Part shown: in pieces, positions 1 to 13,254 of the stretch
Numbering within the stretch: the first letter of the stretch is position 1
Layout of the letters: each line of letters begins with the position of its first letter
Origin: Liquidambar formosana
Taxonomy: Eukaryota > Streptophyta > Magnoliopsida > Saxifragales > Altingiaceae
Reading direction: 5' to 3'
DNA: 64,000 bases
Assembly (NCBI GenBank): GCA_039720395.1
Contig: CM077832.1
Location: 30,687,316-30,751,315 of the forward strand
Program-made: the position numbers and the translations under genes
The notes under the pieces: generated by a model
What the model was told of the DNA's origin: nothing
The model's input: the letters and a program-made list of their open reading frames with translations, nothing else
The model's database searches: none

Positions 1-23
1 AAAATAGAAAGGTCTATAGTAGC

Positions 24-3007
24 TGTCACACCCCATTTTTGTCACCTTAGCTAGGACATATCATTTCATGTAGGATTTTGAGTCCTTTTCGAGTCTAGTC
101 TTTTGCATTGAGTTTCTATGGCGTTGAATATCATGTGTATGAATTTTGAAGTGATTTGGAGTTCGGTTCGATAGTCAATAAGAACTTTTGCGACTTTAAG
201 GGCATAATCGTCTTTTAAGCCGTATATTTTCCATTTGACTTTGAAATGAATCCCGAGTCATTTTCTCAAGTTCATATGGTTATATAGAGTCCATATATAG
301 GTTCAATTTCATGAATTAATGGTTTAAGATCAATTCGGCTCATAATGGTTCGGGTTGGCTAAAAGACCATTTCTTGGTTTGCTCAAATTGACTCATAAGA
401 CCCAACCAATTTTCTCTCATTTAACTTCAATTGGGCTTTATTTACATCCTAAATATGTTTAGAAAGATCGAATTTCGATCGGGAAAGCATTTGGTTTGAC
501 CTTGTGTACAAACCCAGCTTAGCAACGGTGAAGCACCATGGTTAACCACCTTTGTAAAACCTAACCATGCACCCATGGTAAGGATTTTTGTCCTAAAATG
601 CCTAAAAATGTGTTCCCCTTCGAAACACGGTCGTTTTGGTTTTTATTTCGTCAAAATCGGACTTAATTTGAGCATTCTAGGACTTCTACAGCGAGTAGGA
701 GTCAAAACCGGAGTGGAATTAGGAAGACCCTCGGGTAACCGTCCGGGGCTGGACGGTCAGCCGTCCAAGCCCAGACGGCTAACCGTCCAGGCCTAGTTGG
801 TCACCCGAGGAGTTCGTCCTCAACTCAACTTTTGACTCTTCTCTCCCTCTTTTGACGGTTTCCTCCGCCAATACAACTTGTTTTCTCTTAGGAGTGTGTA
901 AGTTTGAGTTGTTTGAGCACCAAGAGAGTCTCTAATAGCCCTAGGATCATTATCTAATGAATTAATCTTAGCCATTGGTTTAGGGGGTCAGTTCTCTATA
1001 AAAAGGACATGATATTCAACACATAGGAGGAGGTTAATTGCACTTTATACTTAGAGAGAGAGGGAGCTACGAGTTTGGAGAGCTAGAAGGACATCAAGAG
1101 GAGGCTCTTCAACCCCAAGCAAGGAAAGAAGAAGTTTAAAGACAAGGAAGAGTCTACAAGAGGTAAGCATGTCTATTTAATGCTGAACATGAGTTCTCTC
1201 CTTCTCCTTCTCCTTCTTCTTCTATAATAGTTCTAGTGCATGATATAACTCCACATGTTAGGTTAGTTTAATGTTTTTAGGATGCATTATGAATGGTTTT
1301 AAGATGATTTATGACTTTATATGCTTGATAATCCCTGGTTTACTAAGGATTGGATAATGTTACTCTTTCTATCCTCTTAAATCATGCATAGTTCACATGT
1401 CTAGGTTGCTGTGATAATTGTCATGAGTTGATGCTCCTGTTAGTTAATATATATGATATGAATGATATTCATGATAATTTGAGCATGTGTTAGAGTCGTT
1501 TCATAAGTCTTAATGCATGGTTGTGAAATTAGGGTTTCAATAACCCTAAATTCGCATAAGTTTCATATAGCATGCTTAGCTTAACTTTTTGAGTTGTTTC
1601 TCATCATAGTCATTCTATATATGCTGCATATAGTTGAATCATGCTTGGTTTGCATTCATATAGTATATTTTATAGGTTTTTTGGAGACATTATCCTTTTC
1701 TAAGGATAATTATCCTCTTCATTGAGTGAGGTTTTGCATGAGAGCTTTCTGTGATGTGTTTAAGCATGAAATCACTTCTATTATGTTCTAATATATATAT
1801 TTTACGTAGGATATGATAATTGCGCCTCCCCATAACAACTTTTTTACGTGAAATTATCTTAGGATAGTTTCGCTTAAGGAAGCTCGCCGTAGGAAGGCCT
1901 ATTTTCATATTTTACATAAAATATCGTCTTTTGGTTAGAATAGATTTTGCTATCATGTTTATTGATATTATTGGAGTCTCTTATGATTGTTAGAGTGTCT
2001 TTGGTAGGTTTTTATGCATGTTAGTTAGGTCATTGTATGTAGGATTGAGTTAGAGTCCTTAGTTATTCATTATTCTTGTTGTTTGCATGATAAATGGATA
2101 ATTTTAGGCCTTGCTATGGTTCTGTCCAGATTAGTATATTGCTCTCTTTGCATGATTTTGTGCACTTGTAAGGGTGCGAACAGGTACAATGCTTGTCCCA
2201 TTGCAAATAGGGCTACTATGGCTTGAAATGGCTAATGCTTGGAGCTTTTGCGCTCAGGTAAGTAGGGTATGAAGTGCCCTAATTCACTTTTCTTCTTTCT
2301 TTTCTCTTCTTCCTCCTAGGGATACTTCTTAATACGAACATATGGTGATTATCAAAGGTTTCCTTCATTAATAAATTCTGGTTTTCTATCAAGGTTTTCC
2401 TCTTGTGGAAGTTTTCAATTGTGGATTATTCAATACATTTTTCAAATAAGGAAACCTAGGGTATTCACCATAGGTTTGTATTAGGTTGTAACCCTATTCT
2501 TTTCGAACTACGTGGACTTTGATCCATGTATTTCGTTGTATCGTACGTAGGTGCTCTTCGTGAGACTCAAGTCCGTTCTAGGATCCAAGTATCCTAGGCT
2601 TTTCTTTTCTTCTTTTTCTGTTTTGTTTTACTTGTTTGATCATGGATGTTTGGATGGAATACATGATATGAATGCTGCCTTGTGATGATATATGATGATA
2701 TTTGAGTGAAAAAGATCTTAAGTTAGCCCAATCAAATTAAGAAACCAATTCGGGCGATGTGGGTGCCTATGGGCTTTGCCCAGAACCTTCCTACGTCGTA
2801 ACTTAGCCCCCGAATCCAATTTTCTGGTTTCAAAGACTTTGCTTTTCCTTTAATGGAGTCATGTGGTTTTTGAAAATAAAACATTTTTATGGTTTTCCTC
2901 TTTTCCTTAAAAAATGAGGTGGCGACTCCTTTTCGTTTGTTGTCTTTCACCCATCCATAAGTTCTTTCGCTAAATCCTTGTGGGCCGCGCTTTTTCGTGG
3001 GTTCACA
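24..3007 (+). mobile_element. Ty3-type solo LTR, copy A
   Basis: The segment starts TGTCACACCCCATTTTTGTC and ends GGGTTCACA, the TG...CA form of an LTR. It has a TATA box (TCTATAAAAAGG, about 994) and near its end GGTGGCGACTCC, a motif I associate with Tat/Ogre-type Ty3 LTRs. Two other copies of the same LTR occur here (21632-24186, and 34148-37634 inverted), and their shared ends fix the boundaries. No primer binding site or coding domain follows, so it is a solo LTR of 2,984 bp. The 5-bp flanks GTAGC and ATTGC match at only 3 of 5 positions, so the TSD is decayed or the left end slightly misplaced. It interrupts the LINE that continues at 3008. Confidence 0.8.
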
Positions 3008-5812
3008 ATTGCATTGATCCCTTACTTTGCTAAGTAATCGGCGCATTACTTCGCTTCCCTATATGAATGCTTGATCCTCACATCCCAAGTTCTCTTCATT
3101 AACAACATGCAATCATTAATAATTGGACCATGGACATGTAAGTCAGTGTTGCTAGTTGCCATAATGTGAATGGCAACTTGTGCATCAAGGTCCACCAAAA
3201 GCTTTTTAAAACCATTGTCCCAAGCAAGCTGGAGCCCATCTCGAAGGGCCCAAAGTCCTGCTGCAACATCCATCTTTATAATGAAGCCTACAATCTATCT
3301 ACCATTTGGGCCTCTGATAACTCCATTAGCATCGGCCGATCTAGGGTCTCCCAAGGAAGCGCCGTTAGTATGCAACTTGACCTAATCATTAGGGGGTGGG
3401 ACCAACAACGTGAATGAAATTGTTCATTATTTGTTCTTGATACGATTTGGGGGAAGGTCGTTAATGGCCAAAAACTCAGTAGCTTTACCTAAACAATCCT
3501 TAGTGTAGAGGTGTAGCCTGGTTAGGGAATCATTATTCCTAAAAATGTGGTTGTTTCAATTGAACCAAATGATCCAACAAGCTTGGGAAAGATAATGCTC
3601 TATGGTATATATACCAAAAACATGTTTTTTTAATTGGCAGTTACTCTTGACCCAGCGATGCAAGGGAATGTTGAAGAAGTCCAGGCTTAAATTGGTATTT
3701 AAAGAGGTCCATATATTCCTTGTAGCTTGGCAATCTCTCAGGACATGAATTGTGCTTTCACATTTGTAAGGAATTGATGTAGAAAACTACGCAACAAAAT
3801 ACAATGAATAACACAAATTTGATTCAATTCCTTAAGGCTCTGGATTTGATTATGATTCATTACAAAACATAAACCTCAACTACATGAAAAGGGTGATAAC
3901 TTACAAGAGGTCCTTAGGACGATTGATTATTGGTTGTTTGTTGAGTAGCACAAGTGTCTGCCCCTATGGTATCCACACCAAGTAAAAGCTTTCAAGTTGC
4001 TCTTCCTTTACTTTTTAGGGTTTGCTAGAAGTAGAAGAGAGAGAGGGAAAGAGTGGACTAGCTAGGGCTAGCCAAGGGGAGTGTATGAGTGAAATCAATG
4101 TCTCAAGCACATGCTAGTGTGCTATATATAGGCACACAAGAAGGGCCGGCCAAGGGAGAAAACATATTCCTTGTTGAATTATGAGAATGAATTATGCAAT
4201 TCTCATAATTTCACAATAACCCCATTAAACTTCATTATATGCAAGTATGGCCCAAATAAAAAATCCTTATAACGCTCATGGGCTTTTTCTCACAATTTAA
4301 AGTCCTATTTTTTTTTTATGGGTGTGTGATCCATTAGATTCACATCATCTAGTAGTAGGTAGTAGCACTACAAATAGCCAATGTAACACTTTCTATTAAG
4401 GGTCTAATTGGAACCCCTTCCAATTTCCTAATTGATGATAACTCATTTATATCAATTAGAGCTTTTACTAACCATGGGTAACATATAGCAATGGCTCATG
4501 ATGTAGTCTTAAATGAAGTGAAGATAAATAAAAAAAGCCCTTCAGTTACAGTTAAGGTATAATTACATCATTCCATCAAAACAATGTCTTTGATTAAACT
4601 AATAGGACATGGAAGTTTATCAAGTCTCTAGTTCAATATTTTTATAATCATTCTTAATTATCTGACTCAAGTAAATGCATTATGAAAACTCCTTTCCATA
4701 GTCATCTTGCTACGACCGTAGATTTACATGAATTATATTTGTGATTATTACTTGAGACATTCTCTCCTTTTTTCTGAGAGTGATAGATTCCTTGTTGATT
4801 ACTCATATGCCTCTATACATAAAACAATAGAACCAATAAACACTTCTGTAAGTTCCCTATAGGATATACAATTAGTGCTATCAAACCTCTAAAGCTCTAT
4901 GCACAAGACAACTACGGTGTCTTAAGTCTAAGGATTACTTGTACCATTGCAATTATGAGATACTGATTGATAGGCAAGTAAAACTCCATTCAGTATTCTC
5001 AAAGTAATATGGTCACATTCAATGTACCTTTTCCTCTAACAAGCACCTCACATGTTTTGTCTTAGTGTCTCCACACAAATAGCTTGAGACTAGCTATCCT
5101 CCTAAAGAGCTAACATAACATATGCTAGTCCTATGTTTTATTATTGTCCATCATAATGAACCTTCAACTAAAAATGATTTAGGAGTGTAGTACAGAGATA
5201 TAGAGTCTCCTAATCACTACGCTTTGCGATATCATATTCTCAACTCTAATTCCATGGACATATCCTGTAAATATAAGATAACATAATAAACATGATAGAA
5301 TAAAGCCCTTTATTAAATAATAATAAATATAATTAACAATAAATGAAATCAATTGATTGTTTATTATCTCTAAAGTATCATCTCTATGATTGACTGTAGG
5401 GCATACAACTAACAACATTAGTGTTGGAAAAAGGTACACTCAGCATTGGGCCAATGTTTCTTTTGGATAGGTTCTCCTTGGTAGCTATGCGATCATGATT
5501 GCCAAGCCAAAGGAATTAGATTCTAGGATTACATTGAGTTTTCCATATCCACTTCCAGTTTGTGTGAGGTGGATTGGCTTGGATGGGGTTGGTTTCAATG
5601 AGGAAGTAGGCAGTTTTGGTGGAAAATTCCCCAGGGAGCATCCCCAAGTCAGCTGGTCCTCTTTATTCCTGTGGAAAGGGAGGGGGATACTTGATAGTGT
5701 CATAGAGGTGGGTAGGGAGGTTAAAGGAGAGTTTACCAAGGAGCCAACCTCTCTTATAGACATCCTTAACTCTAAGGTCAATTTACCGAGTCCTTTTGAA
5801 TTTAAATTTTCT
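3008..5812 (-). pseudogene. LINE C-terminal fragment (zf-RVT and RNase H), split by a copia LTR
   Basis: Read on the minus strand from 5812 to 5420 and then 3760 to 3008, broken frames give the end of a plant non-LTR retrotransposon ORF2. First comes the zinc-binding region after the reverse transcriptase (GEFSTKTAYFLIE, NWKWIWKTQ, IATKENLSKRNIGP, then ESTIHVLRDC across the LTR insertion and ACWIIWFN). Then comes the RNase H domain (KLHTNGASLGDPRSADANG, AAGLWALRDGLQLAWDNGFK, LLVDLDAQVA, RIKHSYREA, CADYLAK). Several stops and frameshifts make it dead. The reverse transcriptase itself is absent, so the 5' side is truncated near 5812. The 3' side is cut by solo LTR A. The copia LTR (3765-5414) with its TSD accounts for the central gap. 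Confidence 0.8.
3765..5414 (-). mobile_element. Ty1/copia solo LTR with perfect TSD
   Basis: Read on the minus strand this is TGTTAGTTGTATGCCC ... AATTCCTTACA, 1,650 bp. It is flanked by the identical 5-bp direct repeat ACATT (3760-3764 and 5415-5419). It aligns along its length with the plus-strand LTR at 34126-39294, which is followed by a copia-type primer binding site; that identifies the family. A TATA-like stretch (CTATATATAG, near 4120) lies in the expected place. There is no internal domain, so it is a solo LTR. The insertion point is inside the zinc-finger region of the LINE remnant. Confidence 0.88.
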
Positions 5813-6562
5813 TGATAATTATTTTATAAAGCGGTGATCAATATAGTAGGAGCTGATCCTATCACTTCTAATTAAATTTCACTTATGTTTAGACTTTCTT
5901 TAGTCAACTGTTCTTATCTCAATATTTATAGGGGTTTTCTAATTTAAGTTGACTTTCTATCAAATATTGTTGAAATAGAAAAAGGAGGATTTCTTGAGCA
6001 CCCAAATGGAACTCATTAAATTTCCAAAAAATAGACCCTCAATTGGAGCCATTATTGTTGCATAAGTTTTGAACATTATTTACTTTCTTATAATATGCAT
6101 TGATGCCATTTTCTAGCAGGGTAGTGCTTTTTTTATTAGAATTCTTTTTTTATTTTTTATTTTTATTTTCGTGATAGAAGGTATCCATTAAATTTATGAA
6201 TTTATATAAAAGAGCATACTTCAGGAGTAATTTTGAAGTGCATATTTTCTATTAAAAAATACAGGAAGAAAATAGCTCCACATGTTGGCTACTTTCTCTA
6301 GGTGTAGGAGCCCCTAAAATGCCATCATCTTGTAAACTATTTATGGTAATGGGAATTAATAGAAGTACAAATCTTGCATCATTTGACTATCATTTATGGC
6401 TGATAACTTGATATTCTCATCTACTTATGCCAATCAAGAAACTTAGGTGAGTGTATTATATTCCTTTTTATTTTTAACTGTTCTGAGACCATGGCCATTT
6501 GACACATGTGGGTGTGTCAAATTCATGTGTGGACGCATGTTATCTATAAATAACCAACATAC
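5813..6562. other. Unassigned AT-rich spacer
   Basis: This stretch lies between the LINE fragment and the next solo LTR. It is AT-rich with T-homopolymers (6126-6170). I see no coding frame with family resemblance and no paired termini. Confidence 0.5.
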
Positions 6563-6567
6563 GTACC

Positions 6568-8335
6568 TGTTGACACCCCATTTTGTACCTCCTGACATTT
6601 CGGACCACTTTTAAACCCGATGATGAAGGGTGGAATTAATTGGAATTTTTGTGAATAATCTTCAAAAGGTCAACATGATCACAGCCCAGTTTGAGGTAAA
6701 AACGAGCGAAAATTTGTTGAGTATGCGTATGCATATTTAATTTGTGCGTACGCACATCGTAGATGAACTTGCCTTGTTTTTATTTTTGATAGCCTCCTTT
6801 TGCCTTGTGTGATTCTTACCCATGACGGCCACAAGCCTCCAAAAACTCTACCTAACCCCAATAAAACCCTAATACTACCTCTATAAATAGACCACTTTTC
6901 AACCTAGAAAAGGGGGCTCAACTATTCTCTAGCCACCACTCCTACAAACCCTAGCCACCATTTCTACAAACCTAAAAGCTAAGAGAGAGAAAGACGGCTG
7001 TGATCACGGAGACTCGAAGAGGAGAGTTCATAAAAGTTTCATCCTACACACCACCCAACTTGAGGGTAACGTTTACTTTTCTATCTCTTTCTCCGTTATT
7101 TGAGATAGCCTGTTATTATTTTCAAATGTCCGAACATGCTATTTACATGATTCTCATTTCCCCATGGTTGTGTATTTATTTTGTTTAGTTGATTCTCATT
7201 TCTTAGTAAATTTATTTATTTGGTTTTCTCTTTTGATTTTTTATTTATTGCGTCTTCCACATGATTAGTAATTTTCTGCATCGATTAATTTATGTAATCG
7301 CATAGTAGAATAGGCGTATTCATCTCTGCATATGTATTTTTATTCATTAGATTAATATTTCTTTTTCTTACTTCATTTTGATTTATTCCCATCCCTTCTT
7401 GATTTTATTTTTATCATTTTAATCTTCTAGTTGTGTGCATATAGATTTAGAACTTGATTATCATAGTTCTTTTATATATATTTTACATATTTTATTAGTT
7501 GTGGAAGCATATCATTAACTTTGGGGTTTCGTGAACGGAATGCACGTACGCATAAATCGAAAGTGCGTACGCACTTTGCGGTTATGCGTACGCACTTCCT
7601 TTGTATGATCGGTCGACTCTTTTATTATATTTATTTTATTCTATATTATTCATTCCACACTCATTTTATGCTATATTTTATCTATTCCCTAGTTTAGGTT
7701 ATTACCATATTTGTTTGTCCCTCATATATCTTTCTTTCTTTCTGTAATCTTCTTTTATTATCATTTCTTTATTTAGATGAGTTCCATATTTTATTTATTT
7801 CTTTCTCTAGATTAGTTCTTTATTTAAACCATTTCTTTACTTATTTGATTATCTTTCGTTAGTAGTAGATTATTTCCTCTTATACTTTATTTTCTTATAT
7901 GTCTATTTATTTATTTATTTCTTTATTTGACTCTTTCTTTATTTTTGTATCTTTCTTTAGATTAGTCCTTTATTGTATTGATTCTTTGTATAATTCATTT
8001 CTTTATTTATTTATTTGCCATCATTGCGTGATATCATTTGAATTAAATTGCATATCGCCTGAATAGGGTTAAATCCAATTGATAATTCTTGTTAATTAAA
8101 GCCAACAAAACACGTGTGGGGGCCGGTTTCAGCTGGGCGTTGTTGGGTGCCTAATTCCTTCCCAACAACGTATCCTAACTCCGAACCTGAAATCTTTTGG
8201 TTATGATGAGTTGGACCCTTGCTAGGGGTCAATCGATTCTCGGAGCCGAACTGGGTGGCGACTCCCTCTCCTCACTAATCATCCGTGGTTAGCGGCGTAT
8301 TCTTGAGCCGGTGTGGTTAGGACACGGCGCTCACA
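6568..8335 (+). mobile_element. Ty3-type solo LTR, second family, perfect TSD
   Basis: The LTR starts TGTTGACACCCCATTTTG and ends GGCGCTCACA. The flanking 5-bp repeats are identical (GTACC at 6563-6567 and 8336-8340). A TATA box (CTATAAATAGACC, about 6881) and a GGTGGCGACTCC motif near the 3' end resemble the Tat-type LTRs elsewhere in the window, but the body is different sequence. It is 1,768 bp with no coding capacity and is not followed by a primer binding site, so it is a solo LTR. The upstream half carries repeated GTGCGTACGCAC palindromes, listed separately. Confidence 0.88.
6723..7595. repeat. Repeated palindromes GTGCGTACGCAC within the LTR
   Basis: The perfect 12-bp palindrome GTGCGTACGCAC occurs at 6744-6755 and 7563-7574. 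Close variants lie at 7584-7595 (ATGCGTACGCAC), about 7541-7553 (TGCACGTACGCAT) and 6723-6734 (ATGCGTATGCAT). All are inside the solo LTR 6568-8335 and flank its TATA box on both sides. The motif is rare in this AT-rich sequence. The role is unknown; it could be a protein-binding site of the retroelement promoter. Confidence 0.7.
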
Positions 8336-8340
8336 GTACC

Positions 8341-9106
8341 AAACTTGATGAAAATCATATATGTATGGAAAATGCTTGGCTCCTCGCAGTGGAGGAGGAG
8401 CTTTATATTCTCATTCACATTATGTTATTTGTCAAAGTTAATTTTTTTAAAATACAGATATGTGGAGACAAATATGTGGACATATGAATACAAATATATG
8501 GATACGTATTCTTATTACACGTACACATACAGATACGGACACGTGGACACATGTCCATAATTGCATAATATAGGGATTTATGTATACAATCAATTCTCAT
8601 TTGTCTCTTAGACAATGTGAAAAGTGAGAATAAGTAAGGAAGAGGTCCTCCACCATTGTGATTAGCCAAGTATTGTCCTAGCTATATTATTAGCCATAGC
8701 CAAATATTGTCCCATATACCATATATATAAAATTAGGTGAAACAACTTTTTTCCAAATCATAAAAATGCTAATACATTTAAGACATAAAGCATAAGCTTT
8801 TTTCATTGATAAAAAGCTAATACATCTATGATAAGTAGTAGCAACTTAGGGATGCCACCACAGGATAAAAGGCTAATACATCTAAAACAAATAGTAGAAA
8901 CTTAGGGATGCCACCATGGGATCATCCAAAACAAATTTTACTAAACCAAATCGAAATGTTCATCCTATGAGCTCTAAAGTCTAGTGAGGAAATTTTCACG
9001 CTCAACTATTTGACTACTTCCATCTGGTACCAACATAATCAAACTTCCTCGGCTATTGGGTGGATTAAACGATCTTCACAAATCGGATAAGACAAAACTA
9101 CACGTG
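8341..9106. other. Unassigned spacer with local duplication
   Basis: A 56-bp unit starting GCTAATACATCT is duplicated in tandem (from 8816 and from 8872, sharing AACTTAGGGATGCCACCA). Upstream, 8455-8560 has low-complexity ATATGTGGACA/TGTCCATA-like repeats containing inverted GGACA and TGTCC steps. No gene is recognised. Confidence 0.55.
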
Positions 9107-9482
9107 TGATGGTCCAATATTTGATGTATGAAGTTGTTGTGGTTGTGTTATGATTTAGGAATGATTGGGTGTGCTATTAGAGCTTGGTTTTGAGTAGTTT
9201 GGAAGTTATAGTTGATTAAAATTGAAAGAAATTCCATTTTTCTCAAATTTTGAGAGTTTTAGTAAATTTCAACGAGTTTATAGTCCACTATAAAATTGTG
9301 ATGGTCTAATATTTGATGTATGAAGTTGTTGTGGTTGTATTATGGTTAAGGAATGATTGAGTATGTTATTATAGCTTGGTTTGAGTATTTTGGAAGTTAT
9401 AGTTGATTAGAATCAAAGGAAATTCCATATTTCTTAAAGTTTGGGAGTTTTAGTCAATTTCAGCAAGTTTGTAGTCGACTAC
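9107..9482. repeat. Tandem duplication, 192-bp period
   Basis: Two diverged copies of a 192-bp unit lie head to tail, starting TGATGGTCCAATATTTGATG (9107) and TGATGGTCTAATATTTGATG (9299). They share GAAGTTGTTGTGGTTGT and GGAAGTTATAGTTGATTA. The second copy ends at a GTAGTCGACTAC palindrome (about 9472), a motif also seen in the LTR at 21170-25929. Confidence 0.75.
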
Positions 9483-9675
9483 ACATGACAGAAATGCATT
9501 CTGGTTTTTGTAATCGACTACACACTTGACATAGTCAACTAAACCATTCAAAAATGGCCTGTGAATGAGATTTTTATGGGGTAAATTAATTCTTTTTCTC
9601 TTCCTTCTATATAAACTCTTAACCCACGAAAATTCCACATTCTTCTCCACTTTCTCAACCAAAAGAGAGAGAAAA

Positions 9676-9678
9676 AGA

Positions 9679-9732
<54 letters not shown>
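9676..9732. repeat. (GA)n microsatellite
   Basis: An uninterrupted GA dinucleotide run of a little under 60 bases. Downstream to 10820 the sequence is AT-rich with no recognisable gene. Confidence 0.95.
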
Positions 9733-9737
<5 letters not shown>

Positions 9738-10816
9738 CCGTATACATCTTATCTTTCACATTTGGAGGCACATTATTGCAATGTGCTATATTATTTTTTT
9801 GATTTGACCCCAATAAATAGTACTTAAGCCGCGTCATCCCACCACTCTTCCATGTCTTCTGATAATACTTACATTGGATACCACCTGCTGTACCTTCTAT
9901 ACAACTCCTATGTTCTCATATAGGATCAACACTTTTCGCTCCTGCCATCTTTTGGTAAAAGTATACAACTGCAAATCTCATAATTGTATATAACTACATA
10001 AGTGTATAAGTAATTAAGTATAAGTTGTATAATCAGTGTATAAGAATAAATTAATTTGGACGAGCTAATAGCTTACTAACCATTATTATTTCGTAGACAA
10101 ATTAATTTGAACACTTGTAAACATATAACTATATAATGATATAACTAATTAACTATATAATAATTGAAATAATAAGAAATTATGAATTATGAATTACTGT
10201 CTAAGGGATTATAAATTTATAACTTTAAGACATAATTACATACTCACATACTCACATAAATACAAATTTACGAGGGGCATTTTTGTTATTTTATGTACTT
10301 AAGTTAATTGATTTTAGGGATTAGTTTTAATTAATACATAACCCAAATACCATGCCAGAAAACAACTTTCAAGGATTAACATGCACGTGTGTTATGTTTT
10401 GTTTCTATTAGGCTGTGGATTCTATTGATTTAACTCTGTTGTAGAATACTATATTTAGTAACTATTGGTGACCAAGCACATCTTGTTAGCATAGAAAATG
10501 AGACAATTATGTCACTGATAGGCCTTACTATGAGAAAGCAAAATGAAAAAGAGAATGAAAAAAATGTAATTTTGGATTACCATGAAAAAGAGCAACAAAG
10601 TTCGTTAGGCACATTTGTTAGAAATGTACAATTGTATAAATTAAGTAATTAACATAATATAAATTATATAACCTTTAAGTCTTCAATTAATAGTTTAATG
10701 CACTGCTGTTTGATGTTGCCTGCTAGTCTGCTAATTGCTTTCTTCTCAACTTCTTTTGATCTTCTCAGCTTCTTTTGATTTTTCTTAGCTCCTTCTTTGC
10801 TCCTTTGTTTAGAAAT
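9733..10816. other. Unassigned AT-rich spacer
   Basis: I see no coding region, paired termini or tandem structure beyond short AT-rich low-complexity tracts. The segment ends at the TSD of the next solo LTR. Confidence 0.5.
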
Positions 10817-10821
10817 CATAA

Positions 10822-13249
10822 TGTGATAACCCAAATATTTGCCACTCTAATTATAAATTAATTATTGTAATTATTATTTTTATTATTGTTATCATAATTA
10901 TAATTCTTATTAATATTTATTCTTATTTAATCACCAAAACTTTAGGATATATAAAAATTTTTTTTAAAAAATGACTAACTTATTATAATAGGATTAATGA
11001 TGTAATTAATCCTTAAGATGAGGTCATTGCTTACATGGGGAGGGGGTATGTGACTAAATTCTATGAATTGCTGAAAAAGTAAAGGAAAACAAAACAAAAC
11101 AAAACAAAACCAACAAAAACAGCCACGTTTGCTTGAAGAAAAAGAAATGGTTTGCTTGGGGACAAAGGAATAAGGGGGAATCTTCATAAATTAATGAGGG
11201 GAGACTTCCTTTGACTTGAGGGGGTATAAAAGGGCTAATCTTTAGCCTGTTTTCCTGATATATGAGCTGCTAAGAGAGTGTAAAAACAAGAGAGAAATAG
11301 AGAGAAAGAAAGAAGGAGAAAGAAGGGAGCTCAAACCAAGGAAGTTTTAAAGCATTTTTCTACAAACCTGAGGTGAGATTTTTCTTCTTTGAATGATATA
11401 GGATAGGTTCTAAAAGTTTCATGAGGATTGGTTGATGTTTGGATAATTTTTGGAGCTTCAAAGAAGCATCAATGGCTTCCCTCATACTTTGTTTGATTGG
11501 TTTTCTATGCACAGTAAATGAAACTTCATGAAATTTTTACTATAGTTTTATGATACTATAGAGAAGCTTCTATATAAATCTTAGCCTTTAATACTATGTA
11601 AGTTATGAGAAATAAATTGGACAACCCGAAACACAAATATGAAAAACTGTATGAATTCGTAACTCATTCAATTTTTATGATATTTTTATAATATTCTACA
11701 TGAAAAATTAAGCAAAATGGGCTTTTGAATCATCGAAAAAGGTTAAGAAATGAATTAGTTATGAATTTTTAAAGTTTGGATAATTAGTTGAAAAAAATGT
11801 GAACAGCATTGGTTTTTGTAGTTGCACGGGGACCTTAGTGCAAGTGGCCATGTGGGGCCCTCCTTAGGAGCTAAAAATATTTTTAAAAATCATATAAAAA
11901 TACTAGAAACCTATATTTATAATTTTGTAACCATTTGATTGTGATAACATGGGTTTCAAAAATTAGGATATTGTAACCCTTTTATGTAGTTTGTTTTCAA
12001 ACTTTAACTACCTTAAACAAAGTGTATTGAATTCTGATTAAGTTACCATTTGAAACATTGGATTCATATCAACAAAATTTATATGAGGATATTGTGAGGC
12101 AAAATGAATATTTTTATTTTGAGCATTATTTTATTCACTTGTAAAATGACTATTATACCCCTACGTACTAAAAATAGGTCAAATGGATTCCAAATTGAGT
12201 TCTGTTTGAACCTATGAGATATTGGTGAGAAGTAAAACACTTTAGGGACTTTTTATTAACATTTCTATGATGCCATCTTAGTCCTCATAATTTTTGTATT
12301 TGCAATATAGCCTCTAAGTTTATGAAAATTTCAAATTGTCCCAAATTGAATATCTGGCATTAAGGTTTATGTTGAGTAGTTTAACTTAGATTGTTAATGG
12401 TAGTAGAACATAATATGAATGATAATGCATGAGCATGCATATTCATATTTTATAACGGGAATGGATGTTGACATACTATTGAGGTTAATTTGCACACATG
12501 TATAAAATTATCATCCATATATTGAGCTCCATGATAATTAATACATGTAATAACATGTATGAATCTATTGTATGAAATGTTTATGTGAAGTTGCTTATAT
12601 TTGTAATTGAGATTGAAATGTTGAGATGTTGAGATGAGACGACCGGGTTGAGAAAGCCTAACAGTTAGTGCACTAATATGCTACTCCATTTTTTAGGGCA
12701 AGAGGCCAGTGGGGTAATATACACACATAATGAGAGGTGTGTGTTATGGTCGTAGACAGTGTATCCTGTATGAGTACACAAGTATACTGTGATTATTTGT
12801 TTTGCAGGTTGCAAGAGGCAATAGAGGCATAGGTATGTGCGAAAATTTTTATATGCGAGAAAGGCATTATTGACTCATGAATATTACAAAATACTTGCCT
12901 ATGCATGATAAATTGTATTAGACCCATGTTGGTTGTTCAAAGAGGAATTATCTCACTGAGCTGTGGTTTGCTCACCTTTTTATTAATAAATAATTTTCAG
13001 GATCTGAAAATTTGTGAGCAGTTGAGGAAAACATGGGAGAAGGAGCTTGCTATTTAGAATTAATGTTTATTTCGCTTTATTCAAAGAATGTAATTTGGAA
13101 CTTATATGTTATGTAATATCGAACAATAATGTTCTGTGCTAAGTTATGTAATATTATTAGAATGACTTCGCTTCATAAATGTATGGGTAAGGTTTCTGAA
13201 CTGTTATCACCACATTAGGCTTAAGTAAAGCTATTTTTGGGGCGTGACA
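10822..13249 (+). mobile_element. Ty3-type solo LTR, TGTGATAACCC family, copy 1
   Basis: The LTR starts TGTGATAACCCAAATATTTG and ends TTGGGGCGTGACA. It has identical 5-bp flanks CATAA (10817-10821 and 13250-13254). A TATA box (GGTATAAAAGGG, about 11223) precedes a purine-rich leader. A second copy lies at 17395-20010, and a more distant relative at 28941-31283 shares the CAGTTAGTGCACTAATAT block and the CTGAG..GTG..GCTCACC block. No internal retroelement sequence is present. It is 2,428 bp. Family assignment to Ty3 rests on LTR style only. Confidence 0.85.
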
Positions 13250-13254
13250 CATAA

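Noticed and set aside
575..796. 73-codon frame in LTR copy A
   Set aside because: It lies in a block (GAAACACGGTCGTTTTGG) conserved among the three LTR copies, but the frame is not kept between them. I treat it as LTR sequence.
9565..9837. Opposed open frames rich in RE and SL dipeptides
   Set aside because: They are translations of the (GA)n microsatellite.
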